Shown: positions 9,739-17,930 of the stretch, piece after piece | How the letters are laid out: each line of letters starts with the position of its first letter | Position numbering within the stretch: the stretch's first letter is position 1 | Assembly: GCA_016719485.1 (NCBI GenBank) | Contig: JADJZB010000029.1 | Coordinates: forward strand, 186,001 to 250,000 | Direction of reading: 5' to 3' | DNA from: Holophagales bacterium | GTDB lineage: Bacteria > Acidobacteriota > Thermoanaerobaculia > UBA5066 | DNA: 64,000 nucleotides | Notes under the pieces: generated by a model | What the model saw: the letters and a program-made list of their open reading frames with translations, nothing else | Told to the model about the DNA's origin: nothing | The model's database searches: none | Position numbers and translations under genes: made by a program

Positions 9739-9856
9739 GTGACGACTCCCCTCGCGCCGGCGCGCTCGTCGCCCGCCGGGCCATCGGGAATTATGCGTCG
9801 GGACGGGGAGGGAAGCGTGTCGTCGGGGAGCCGCGGCCGCCCGGTCCAGGTGCGGC

Positions 9857-10693
9857 TCAGCGCGCGGCGCGCAGCGGGACGTCGGGCCGGGCGCTGCGGT
9901 AGTTCGAGAACTCGAAGCGGATCTCGCGACGGACGCCGAGGAACATCCCCGCCGTCGCCGTGATCCCGATCTCCTCGCGGCACGGGGCCCAGGTGCCGGG
10001 AAGCACCTCGCGGCTCTCGTAGACGAGCCGCACGCCCTTCAGGTCGAGCAGCGCGCCCCCGAGGACCTTCACCGGGGTCGTCAGGTGACCGTCGATCTTC
10101 CTCAGCTGGTGCTCCGCGACGTCGATCCACGTCGTGCCGGCGAAGGCGTTGAGGACACGGTCGCGGATCGTCTTCGACACCAGGCCCGGCTTCGGGCCGA
10201 AGGCGACGACGTGCGTGGCCCGCCCGTCGAGCAGCTCCTCGCCGACGTACCGGAACTGGAGCCGGTGCAGGAGGTCGAGGAGCGGAACGCGCCCCGACAT
10301 CAGCTCCTCCTCGTCGGACCGGGCGCCGTTCGCCTCGAGCGACGCGAGCCGTCGCTTCTCGTCCTCCTTGCGCGACTTCGCTCTCTCTTCTGCGGTCGCT
10401 TCGCGGCCGTCCACCTCGAGGAGCTCGCGCGAGACGACCCCGCGCCTGTCCATCACGACGGTGTAGCGCCGCCTCTCGGGCGTCTTCCGTCGACCTTCCC
10501 CGTCGAGCTCGGTCTCCACCTCGACCCGCTCCAGGGTGATGCGCCCCGCGGCCAGCTCTCCCTCGCGCTGCCTCGCGGCGGCTTCGAGGACGAGGGCGTC
10601 GACGTCCCAGGCTCGGGCGGGCGCCGCGCTCAGCAGAAGCGCGCACGCGGCGCCCAGTGCAACGGGCACCCACCCCTGCCGAACCCGCTTCAA
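9857..10693 (-). CDS. Secreted protein of unknown function, possibly LolA/RseB-like
   Basis: 278 residues. The start is taken as TTG 10693, because this gives a basic N-terminus and a clean signal peptide (VALGAACALLLSAAPARA). The mature part has a charged helical stretch (residues 80-120), then beta-rich sequence with RYVGEELLDGRATHVVAF and WIDVAEHQLRKIDGHL. Such alternation of 'total variable' and 'converted to' strands resembles outer-membrane lipoprotein-sorting or RseB-type folds. It lies 13 bases downstream of the halogenase-like gene, so the two are co-transcribed. Confidence 0.6.
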   Translation of the reverse strand: MKRVRQGWVPVALGAACALLLSAAPARAWDVDALVLEAAARQREGELAAGRITLERVEVETELDGEGRRKTPERRRYTVVMDRRGVVSRELLEVDGREATAEERAKSRKEDEKRRLASLEANGARSDEEELMSGRVPLLDLLHRLQFRYVGEELLDGRATHVVAFGPKPGLVSKTIRDRVLNAFAGTTWIDVAEHQLRKIDGHLTTPVKVLGGALLDLKGVRLVYESREVLPGTWAPCREEIGITATAGMFLGVRREIRFEFSNYRSARPDVPLRAAR

Positions 10694-10706
10694 GCGCCTT
10701 CTCGCG

Positions 10707-12347
10707 TCATCCGCGCGCCGCTGCCTCCAGGCCGGGGCCTTCCGCCCGGGCCATGCGCGGCGGGAGGAGCGGCTGCGGCCCTTCGATCGGCTTCGGCTTC
10801 CAGAGGTACGTCAGCGCATTCGCGGCTTCCGCCTTCGCCCAGCGCGCGAGGCCGTGCGCGAGCATGACGAGGATCGAGCTCCTCACCGAGAAGCCGACGA
10901 AGCCGGGCCGCCGTCCCGCGTTGTGGTTTCCGTAGATGCCGAGGGCCTTCTTCCGCTTCGCGATCGAGATGAGCCGCCCCTGGTAGAAGCGCATCGGGTA
11001 GAGGCCGACCTCGGCTCCGTCGCCGTAGTAGGGAGGCATCGCGAGCCGTTCCGCCGACCTTCGATAGAGGGGGTGGACCGCGACGAGGTAGTAGAGGGCG
11101 GTGTCCATCAGGAACGCCGTGGTCATCGTGTCGTAGTCGCCCATCAGGTGGTACTTGTCGCGGTAGATCGCCTCGTAGAAGTAGCGGAAGAACCGGCCGT
11201 ACCCCTTGTTGTGGACCGCGTACTCCTTCTCCATCTCCGCCGCGGGGGTCCCGGCGAGCGCCTTCAGGATCAGGTTCACGCGCATGTGGACCGAGAAGCT
11301 CATCTGGTCGAGGCCGGGCGAGTAGAACGGGTCGAGGAACCCGCCCGCGTCGCCGACGCAGGTCCAGCCCGGCGCGATGAACTTGTCGAGGAAGTAGGGC
11401 AACGTCCCGAGGTACCGGCAGTCCCCTTCGACCGGCTCGGCGTGCTCGAGCATCTCGCGCGTGAGCGGGTTCGCGTGGAGGAAGTTCGTCAGCTTCTCGA
11501 GCGGCGTCGCCCCCTCGGGCTGGACGAGGCGCGTGTCCCAGACGAGGCCGACGCTCGTCTCCCCGCCGCGCAGCGGGATGAACCAGATCCAGTAGCCCCA
11601 GCCCGTGAAGTGGTTCGTGGCGAGGCGCCTCGAGGCGATGACGCCGCGGACGAACGGGTCGGCCGGGTCGGTTCCGACGACCTCGACGCCGTCGAGGTCC
11701 TTCACGTTGCGATAGCGGACCCAGATGGACGACGTCGGGTGTCCCTCGACCGGCCGGATCCCGCCGCGCTTCCTCGCCAGGAGCGCCTGCCGCCCGGAGG
11801 CGTCGACGACCCACTTCGCGCGGACGGTCACCTTCGTCCCGTCCGCCTTCTCGACCGTGACCGAGTTCCCGGCCTCCCCCTCGAGGGTGAAGTCGACGAC
11901 CTTCGCGGGCCGCCAGACCTCGCTCCCTTCCGAGGCCGCCACCTTCAGGACGTGCTCGTCGAGGACGGCGCGGTCGAGCTGGAAACCGGGCGTCCGCGCG
12001 AGCTGCGTCGACCCCACCTCCGAGGCCTCGCGCAGGCGCGTGACCTTCTCGTTGTGGAACCAGTAGCGGAACGCCTGCTTGGCGAGGTGCTCGCGGCTCA
12101 GGTGGTCGTAGAGCTTGAGGACCCGCGTGAGGAAGTAGGCCGAGATCTCGACCGTCGACTCCCCCACCTTCCAGTCGAACGCCTCGCCTTTCTCGACGAC
12201 GAGGACGCGCAGAGCCGGGTTCCGGCGGCGGAGGAGGATGGCGGTGGAGGCGCCGGCGATGGCGCCGCCGATGACGACGACGTCGTAGTTTCCGGTCTCG
12301 CCCGAAGCGGTCTGTCCACCAACGAGGACCTTTTCCGTCCCGATCAT
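10707..12347 (-). CDS. FAD-dependent halogenase-like monooxygenase
   Basis: 546 residues. The N-terminal Rossmann motif VVIGGAIAGAS binds FAD. KVGEST follows at about residue 70, where flavin-dependent halogenases and related monooxygenases carry their Lys-containing motif. YWIWFIPL at about residue 245 contains the WxWxIP signature of flavin-dependent halogenases, and VGDAGGFLDPFYSPGLDQ is the second FAD-contacting block. It could halogenate a phenol or pyrrole, or be one of the halogenase-fold hydroxylases or reductases. No carrier protein or biosynthetic cluster is adjacent, so the substrate is unknown. The start ATG 12347 is followed upstream by a divergent gene 145 bases away. Confidence 0.65.
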   Translation of the reverse strand: MIGTEKVLVGGQTASGETGNYDVVVIGGAIAGASTAILLRRRNPALRVLVVEKGEAFDWKVGESTVEISAYFLTRVLKLYDHLSREHLAKQAFRYWFHNEKVTRLREASEVGSTQLARTPGFQLDRAVLDEHVLKVAASEGSEVWRPAKVVDFTLEGEAGNSVTVEKADGTKVTVRAKWVVDASGRQALLARKRGGIRPVEGHPTSSIWVRYRNVKDLDGVEVVGTDPADPFVRGVIASRRLATNHFTGWGYWIWFIPLRGGETSVGLVWDTRLVQPEGATPLEKLTNFLHANPLTREMLEHAEPVEGDCRYLGTLPYFLDKFIAPGWTCVGDAGGFLDPFYSPGLDQMSFSVHMRVNLILKALAGTPAAEMEKEYAVHNKGYGRFFRYFYEAIYRDKYHLMGDYDTMTTAFLMDTALYYLVAVHPLYRRSAERLAMPPYYGDGAEVGLYPMRFYQGRLISIAKRKKALGIYGNHNAGRRPGFVGFSVRSSILVMLAHGLARWAKAEAANALTYLWKPKPIEGPQPLLPPRMARAEGPGLEAAARG

Positions 12348-12492
12348 GGGCGGATGATATTGGAAACCTCCTCCCGCGACAACAAGACGCCGGACCTCGT
12401 GATGCAGAGGCAGTTGCGACCTTCCCGGCGCGAACGCCGAGCTGGCCGCTCGCTGGATTGTGGCTAGAATCGACCCCAACAAGGGGGAAGAC

Positions 12493-13365
12493 ATGAGAAC
12501 GACCATCACACTCCTGGCGCTCCTGCTCGCGCTCCCGGTCACGGCGGAAGAGATCACCGTCGACAAGATCCTCGCCGCGCACAGCTTTGGCGCTTCGGCA
12601 GAGAACATCCTCGCGAAGGTCAACGACCCGGGGAACACGGTCTCCGCCGTGACGCCTTCGGACGCCGACAAGCTCCGCAACGCCGGTGTTCCCGAGAGCG
12701 TCGTCTCGGCGCTCCTCGCGAAGACCCCGCCGGCCGCGCCCGCGCCGGCCGTGGCCTCGCCGGCCACGCTCTCCTCCGGCACCCAGCCCGACAACCCGAG
12801 AGCCGTGGACGTCGTCAAGGCCGTCCAGGCCGGGACCTCCGAGAAGCTCATCGTCGACCAGCTCATGCAGAAGGGCGTGGAGCAGCGCCCCTCGCTGAAC
12901 GACCTGATCTACCTGAAGGAGAACAAGGTCCCCGAGGGCGTCATCCGCGCGCTCATGGATGCTCCCCTCGTCGCCTCCGGGACAGGAGCCGGCCGGTCGG
13001 CCGGTCCGGCGCCCGTGCCGTCGTCGATCGAGGTCGACGGTCTCGTCCGCAAGACCAGCCTCTGGTCGAAGAACCGCGGCGGGAAGCTCGTCCTGAAGGC
13101 CGACAAGATCGAGTGGCTGGACGGGACGAACCAGGCGGACAGCTTCGAGATGTTCCCGGCCGGCCTCAAGGCCGTGCGCACGGAGTGCCTCGCCAAGCCG
13201 GACGGCAAGTTCTGCCACGAGGTCGAGCTCCAGATGTCGAAAGGTTCGGACTTCGCTTTCACCGACGCGAAGTCGGAGGTCGGCGGGAACGAGTCGATCA
13301 AGGCGCTGCTGAACGCCGTGAAGGCCCTCTACCCGAAGCTTCCGATCGTCGAGAAGATCAAGTAG
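12493..13365 (+). CDS. Secreted protein of unknown function with repeated helical modules
   Basis: 290 residues from ATG 12493, which is preceded by AAGGGGGAAG. An upstream in-frame ATG-like start at 12460 is less likely because it would bury the signal peptide (ITLLALLLALPVTA). The mature N-terminal half contains two similar helical units (DKILAAHSFGASAENILAKV and DVVKAVQAGTSEKLIVDQL) separated by a Pro/Ala-rich linker. The C-terminal half (residues 180-290) is a separate beta-rich domain. I do not recognise a family for the C-terminal half. Confidence 0.6.
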   Translation: MRTTITLLALLLALPVTAEEITVDKILAAHSFGASAENILAKVNDPGNTVSAVTPSDADKLRNAGVPESVVSALLAKTPPAAPAPAVASPATLSSGTQPDNPRAVDVVKAVQAGTSEKLIVDQLMQKGVEQRPSLNDLIYLKENKVPEGVIRALMDAPLVASGTGAGRSAGPAPVPSSIEVDGLVRKTSLWSKNRGGKLVLKADKIEWLDGTNQADSFEMFPAGLKAVRTECLAKPDGKFCHEVELQMSKGSDFAFTDAKSEVGGNESIKALLNAVKALYPKLPIVEKIK

Positions 13366-13471
13366 CCGCCGGATCGCTCCAGGCGGAATCCCCGAGGGCC
13401 GCTCGGCACGCGCCGTCCGGCCCTTTCCGTTCCCCGGAAACACCCGGCTCGGTCTTCTCGTATCCGTTCCC

Positions 13472-14768
13472 ATGACACACGAACGCTCCTCCGAGGGATC
13501 GTCGGGCCTTGAACGGTCGGTATTCACCTGGACGATGCGCCGCGCCTTCGTGCCCGGCGCTTTCGCCCTCGCCGCCCTCCTCGGATCGACGGCCCTCGCG
13601 ACCGGCCCCGCAGGGCAGAAGTCCGTCCCGTCGAACACGGGAACCCCCGCCCGCGAGCAGGGCGGCGACAGGCGGAGCGGGTCGGAGTGGTTCGATCGCG
13701 GGATGGAGCTCCACGAGGACGAGCGGTGGGACGCGGCCATCGATGCGTTCCGCAAGGCGATCGAGGCCGGCTACCGCGAAGAGGTCGCCACCTTCAACAT
13801 CGCCTGCGCCAGGGCCCGAAAGGGAGAGAAGGACCTCGCCTTCGAGTGGCTCGACAAGGCGATGCAGGGGGGCTTCGACGTTCACGGACACCTCGACGAC
13901 TCCGACCTCGACGGGCTCCATTCCGACCCCCGCTGGACGGAGCTCAAGAGGAAGGCGCGCGAGGCACGGGCCGGCCGCGACCTGGCGAAGGTCCGCCGGA
14001 CGGCCGAGCGCTTCGACCTCCTCGTCACCCGCACCCCGCCGGATGGTCGCGCCCTTTACGACGTGGGCCGGGACCTTCTCAAGTACGCCGACTACGACCG
14101 CGCGGCCCGTGCGTTCGTCGCCGCCGCCCAGGCGGGAGTCCGGGAGGGAACGTCCCTCTACAACGCGGCCTGCGCCCGGGCGCTCGCAAGCCAGAAGGCG
14201 GAGGCGCTGGACCTTCTCCAGCGCGCCCTCGACGCCGGCTTCGACGACCCCGACCACCTCCGCGAGGACGACGACCTCGACGGCCTCCGCGCCGACCCCC
14301 GTTTCCGGCAGCTCCTGAAGGACGCCGAGGAGCTCACCCTCGACGGCTTCCCGAGCCTCGGGGCCCGGCTGCTCCGGTCGCAGATGGTCGCGGAAGGGGG
14401 AGGAGGCGACGACCCGCTTCGAGAGCTATCTGAAGCGCCACCCCGGCAGCGGCCGCGGCTGGTCCAACCTCGGGTACGCGAGCCTCGCCGCGGAAAACGA
14501 CCGGCAGGCCGCCCGGGCCTACCGAAAGGCTCTCGACCTCGGCTACCGGAAGTCCGCCACGATGTACAACCTCGCCTGCGCCCACGCGCGCCTGAAGGAG
14601 AAGGACGCGGCGTTCGCGTGGCTCGACAAGGCGATCGACGCAGGGTTCGCCTCGTACCGCCGGATCGAGGACGACGACGACCTCTTCAGCCTCCGCCGGG
14701 ACCCGCGCTTCGGGAAGGCCGTAGCGAGAGCCATGGCCGTTTCCGAGAAAGGCGCACCCGAGCCGTAA
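13472..14768 (+). CDS. TPR-repeat secreted protein, one frame break
   Basis: The protein contains repeated TPR-like units, each ending in a motif such as DDSDLDGLHSDPRW, EDDDLDGLRADPRF or DDDDLFSLRRDPRF. The opening frame loses similarity after base 14395. From 14403 the neighbouring frame continues in register (FESYLKRHPGSGRGWSNLGY through the last TPR) to the stop at 14768. The break lies in a run of five Gs at 14396-14400, so one extra G explains it. A signal peptide begins at the internal ATG 13535 (MRRAFVPGAFALAALLGS), which is probably the true start; ATG 13472 would add 21 residues. It is likely a periplasmic protein-protein interaction scaffold. Confidence 0.65.
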
Positions 14769-14970
14769 GTTCGGCCCCCGACCAGCACGCCGCGGGAAGC
14801 GTGGTACTCTTCTCGTCGCAAGGTCTCTCTCCGTCTCCTCGCTCGTTCCCGCTTACGAGATCGATGGCGCGGCACAGCGTACCAAGCAAGCCCCGTCGGT
14901 CACGCTCTTAGTCTCCACCCCCCTCGAACCCCGGCCGTCCCAGGGCTGCCGCTCAAAGCAAGGACTCCAG

Positions 14971-15252
14971 ATGAAGCTTTACGTTGGAAACCTCTCCTAC
15001 AACACCACCGACTCCACGCTCAACGACCTCTTCGCCCCGTACGGCCAGGTCGAGTCCGCCCGCGTCATCACGGACCGCGACACCGGCTCCTCGAAGGGCT
15101 TCGGCTTCGTCGAGATGTCGAACTCCGACGCGCAGAAGGCGATGGGCGCCCTCAACGGCCGCGAGATCGACGGCCGCGCCATCCGCGTGAACGAGGCCAA
15201 GCCGCAGGAGAGCCGGACCGGCGGCGGCGGCGGCGGACGCGGCCGCTACTAG
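14971..15252 (+). CDS. RRM-domain RNA-binding protein with Gly/Arg-rich tail
   Basis: 93 residues. A single RNA recognition motif shows RNP2 (LYVGNL) at the N-terminus and RNP1 (KGFGFVEM) at about residue 45. A Gly-rich tail ending GGGRGRY follows, as in cyanobacterial and proteobacterial Rbp proteins. Proteins of this type bind single-stranded RNA and often respond to cold. About 200 bases upstream are non-coding and could hold a leader, although I see no definite element. A strong hairpin-T-run terminator follows at 15288. Confidence 0.9.
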   Translation: MKLYVGNLSYNTTDSTLNDLFAPYGQVESARVITDRDTGSSKGFGFVEMSNSDAQKAMGALNGREIDGRAIRVNEAKPQESRTGGGGGGRGRY

Positions 15253-15287
15253 CCCGACAGTTCCATACACTACTGACTCAACGTCAG

Positions 15288-15321
15288 CGGGGGTTCGGGC
15301 TCGGCCTGGACCCCCGTTTTT
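15288..15321 (+). terminator. Rho-independent terminator after the RRM gene
   Basis: The perfect 7-bp stem CGGGGGT/ACCCCCG encloses a 15-base loop and is followed by five Ts. It sits 35 bases downstream of the RRM stop codon. Confidence 0.8.
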
Positions 15322-15348
15322 CGTAGGTCGCCCAGGAAGAAGCGGAGC

Positions 15349-15522
15349 ATGACCACCACCATCTGGGTCCTTCTCGCCCTCGCCGTCGCGGGTGGCCTCC
15401 TGTACGTCTTCAAGCACCGGACCAAGCGCGAATCCGACAGGAAGGCGCACGCCGAGAAGAAGGCGACGACCGCCCGGAACGACGCCCAGGCCATCCAGCG
15501 CACGCTCGACGGAAGGCGCTGA
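15349..15522 (+). CDS. Small single-pass membrane protein (57 aa)
   Basis: ATG 15349 follows a purine-rich GGAAGAAGCGGAG stretch. The product begins MTTTIWVLLALAVAGGLLYV, one TM helix, and continues with a very basic helical tail rich in Lys/Arg/Ala/Glu up to the stop at 15522. It resembles small N-anchored proteins with a cytoplasmic helical tail. Function unknown. Confidence 0.55.
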   Translation: MTTTIWVLLALAVAGGLLYVFKHRTKRESDRKAHAEKKATTARNDAQAIQRTLDGRR

Positions 15523-15563
15523 GCGGTCTCCCTCCCCGGGCCCGGCTGCGCGAAGCCGGCCCC

Positions 15564-15995
15564 CTACGTCATCCTGAGGAGTGACGCCCTCTTCCTCTCG
15601 TACTCTTCGCCCAGCCCGAGGCCCAGCGCCACGTCGCACAGGCGGAGCGCCTCCTCGAACTCCCCCCGGTCGCTCCTCAGGGCGATGCCGCGCTCGAGGA
15701 AACGGAGCTCGCCGAGCTCCTTCGTGAAGCGGCGGCCCAGGTCCTTCCGGGCGACCTCGAGGTAGCTCTCCGCCATCTCCAGGGCCTCGAGCGCGGCGTC
15801 TTCGTCCTCGGCGTCGGCCGCCAGCAGGGCGTACGCGAAGAACTTCACGCCGTTCGGGAGCGAGTCCGACGACGCGATCGCGCGGGCCACGTACTTCCCT
15901 CCCTCGTTCTTCAGCGAGGCTTCCCGGTGCCCCGAGAGGAGGTCGTCGAGGCGCTCCTCGGGGCTCTTGCGGCAGGGCTCGATCCGTTTCGCCAT
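15564..15995 (-). CDS. Hypothetical all-helical protein
   Basis: 143 residues, no signal peptide or TM helix. The predicted helices (GVKFFAYALLAADAEDEDAA, EMAESYLEVARKDLG, EEALRLCDVALGLG) look like a degenerate TPR-type solenoid. It stands alone between convergent and divergent neighbours. I do not recognise the family. Confidence 0.6.
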   Translation of the reverse strand: MAKRIEPCRKSPEERLDDLLSGHREASLKNEGGKYVARAIASSDSLPNGVKFFAYALLAADAEDEDAALEALEMAESYLEVARKDLGRRFTKELGELRFLERGIALRSDRGEFEEALRLCDVALGLGLGEEYERKRASLLRMT

Positions 15996-16103
15996 GGCGC
16001 ACAGGGTACGGGAGGGCCCGGCGGTATTGCGAGCCCGCCTCGCAGGGGCTCCGATCGCCTGCAGCGCGACGGCCTGCTTCCCGGCCGAGCGTCCTGAAAC
16101 GCC

Positions 16104-17930
16104 ATGCTAGATTCGCGCACAAGGCCCGCTGATCCGGAAGAGGGAGTTCGTTCCATTGCCATGCGAGATGTCGACCCAAGCACCAGTGCCAGCCGCCCGG
16201 AGAGCATCCTGCGCCGGTTGATCCGGGCGGAGTACCTGACCGTCGCCGACTGGGACGTCGCTCTCCGCGACACCGCACGCATGGCCCGCGAGGCGAGCGG
16301 CGCCGACGAGGCGCTCGTCGCGATCTTCCAACCCGCCCAGGGGCGTTGGACCGCCGTGACGAGCGGCGGGGAGAGCCTCGCGGACAAGGAGATCTCTCTC
16401 GTCGCCTCGCTCAGCGTTCTCGAGAGCGTCCTCGAGAGCGGGGAACCCATCCGCGCGGCCGCCGGGAGTCCCGTCCTGTCGCGCTCCCTGAGCGCCTCCC
16501 GCAACCTCCTCTCCTCGGTCGTCGCCGTCCCCCTGAGGTTCTCCGTGGCCGAGTCGCGGTCCGACGTCCGCGTCGGCGGCTGCCTCTACGCGGACAGGAG
16601 GAACGGCGAGCCCTTCACCGAGGAAGACGCCGAGAACCTCCTCGACATCGCCCGGCTCACGGAGCGCACGCTGAACGCGCTCGCGCACCTGCGCCTCGTT
16701 CAGCGGCTCCTCGCCGAGGCCGAGCAGCGCAGGCGCCACCATCGCGAAGAGGAGGTCGTCGCTCGCGAGGTCGACGGCGAGCCGGCCAGGGACCCGGCCT
16801 TCCTCGCCGAGGTCGTGGAGCCTCTCCGGCGCGCCGCGAAGACCGGTGGGCTCGGAGTCCTCCTGCTCGGCCCGACGGGCTCGGGGAAGTCGCACCTCGC
16901 CCGCCTCTTCCACGAGTGGTCACCGCGGCGCGACCGGCCCTTCGTCGTCTTCGACTGCGGCCAGGTGACTTCCGCGGAGGCGATTGGAGCCGAGCTCTTC
17001 GGCTACGCGAAGAAGTCCGGATTCAGCGCTCCCGTCGAGGGGCGCCCGGGCCGCGCCCGACTGGCCGACGGAGGGACGCTCTTCATCGACGAGGTCGCGA
17101 CGCTGCCGCTCGAGCTCCAGCAGCGCCTGCTCCGCCTCCTCCAGACGGGCCGGTTCTCGCCTCTCGGTTCCGGCGTCGACGAGGCCGTCGACATCCAGAT
17201 CGTGGCGGCCGCCAACCAGGACCTCCAGCCCCTCATCCGGAACGGCTCCTTTCGCGAGGACCTCTACTGGCGGCTCGCCGAGCTGGAGGTCCACGTTCCG
17301 CCCCTTTCGTCGAGGCCGCTCGACATCGCGCCGTTCGCGAGGAGATTCCTGAAGGACGCCTCCACGAGGCTCCATCGGGCCTCCATCGAGGGCTTCACCC
17401 CCGAGGCGCTCGCCGCCCTCGAGACGCACGACTGGTCCCGCAGCGGGAACGTCCGGGGCCTCGAGCATGCCGTCAGGCGCAGCGTCCTGCTCGCCCCGGC
17501 CGACCGCACCCTTCTCGACGTGATCGACCTCGTCATCGGCAGGGGTCTGCCCCAGGGCTCCTCGCCCCCGCCGCCGCCGGCGCCCGACGCGCTCGCGAGC
17601 CTCCTGATGGCCAGGATCGCGGAGCACCGGGGAGTCCTCGCCCGCGTGGCCGAGGATGCCGACGTCGCGCGCGCTCTCGGCTATCCGGGGCCTCCGGTCC
17701 CCGCATCCACCCTGCTCCTGCGCATCCGGGCGTGCGGAATCGAGGAGGCCCTCGAGCGCTCCCGCCGTGCGGACGAACTCGACGTGAGCGTCCTCGTCGA
17801 GGCCGTCCGGAGGACCGGGTCGGGGACCGCGGCGGCCGAGCACCTCGGGATAACTCGCGACAGCCTTGCCTGGACGCTCCGGCGCTCGGGCCTCTCGATT
17901 CGAAAGGTCCTCCAGGGAAATCTCCCCTGA
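16104..17930 (+). CDS. NtrC-like AAA+ transcriptional regulator with GAF-like sensor domain
   Basis: 608 residues. Residues about 50-200 form a GAF-like domain (GGCLYADRRNGEPFTEEDAE is a typical GAF end). Residues about 235-470 form a sigma-54-activator AAA+ module with Walker A GPTGSGKS, Walker B GGTLFIDEVA and the arginine-finger region FREDLYWRL. A Fis-like helix-turn-helix closes the protein. The loop that contacts sigma-54 (normally GAFTGA) is replaced by GYAKKSGFSAP, so it may not work with sigma-54. The start may instead be ATG 16161. The stop overlaps the start of the propeller-kinase gene, which strongly couples the two: the kinase could control this regulator. Confidence 0.85.
   Translation: MLDSRTRPADPEEGVRSIAMRDVDPSTSASRPESILRRLIRAEYLTVADWDVALRDTARMAREASGADEALVAIFQPAQGRWTAVTSGGESLADKEISLVASLSVLESVLESGEPIRAAAGSPVLSRSLSASRNLLSSVVAVPLRFSVAESRSDVRVGGCLYADRRNGEPFTEEDAENLLDIARLTERTLNALAHLRLVQRLLAEAEQRRRHHREEEVVAREVDGEPARDPAFLAEVVEPLRRAAKTGGLGVLLLGPTGSGKSHLARLFHEWSPRRDRPFVVFDCGQVTSAEAIGAELFGYAKKSGFSAPVEGRPGRARLADGGTLFIDEVATLPLELQQRLLRLLQTGRFSPLGSGVDEAVDIQIVAAANQDLQPLIRNGSFREDLYWRLAELEVHVPPLSSRPLDIAPFARRFLKDASTRLHRASIEGFTPEALAALETHDWSRSGNVRGLEHAVRRSVLLAPADRTLLDVIDLVIGRGLPQGSSPPPPPAPDALASLLMARIAEHRGVLARVAEDADVARALGYPGPPVPASTLLLRIRACGIEEALERSRRADELDVSVLVEAVRRTGSGTAAAEHLGITRDSLAWTLRRSGLSIRKVLQGNLP

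Noticed and set aside
10690..13755. Very long antisense ORFs (also 17681-20827 minus, 38105-40045 plus, 54720-58949 plus)
   Set aside because: Arg/Pro/Gly-rich shadows produced by high GC; they oppose well-supported genes and show no domains.
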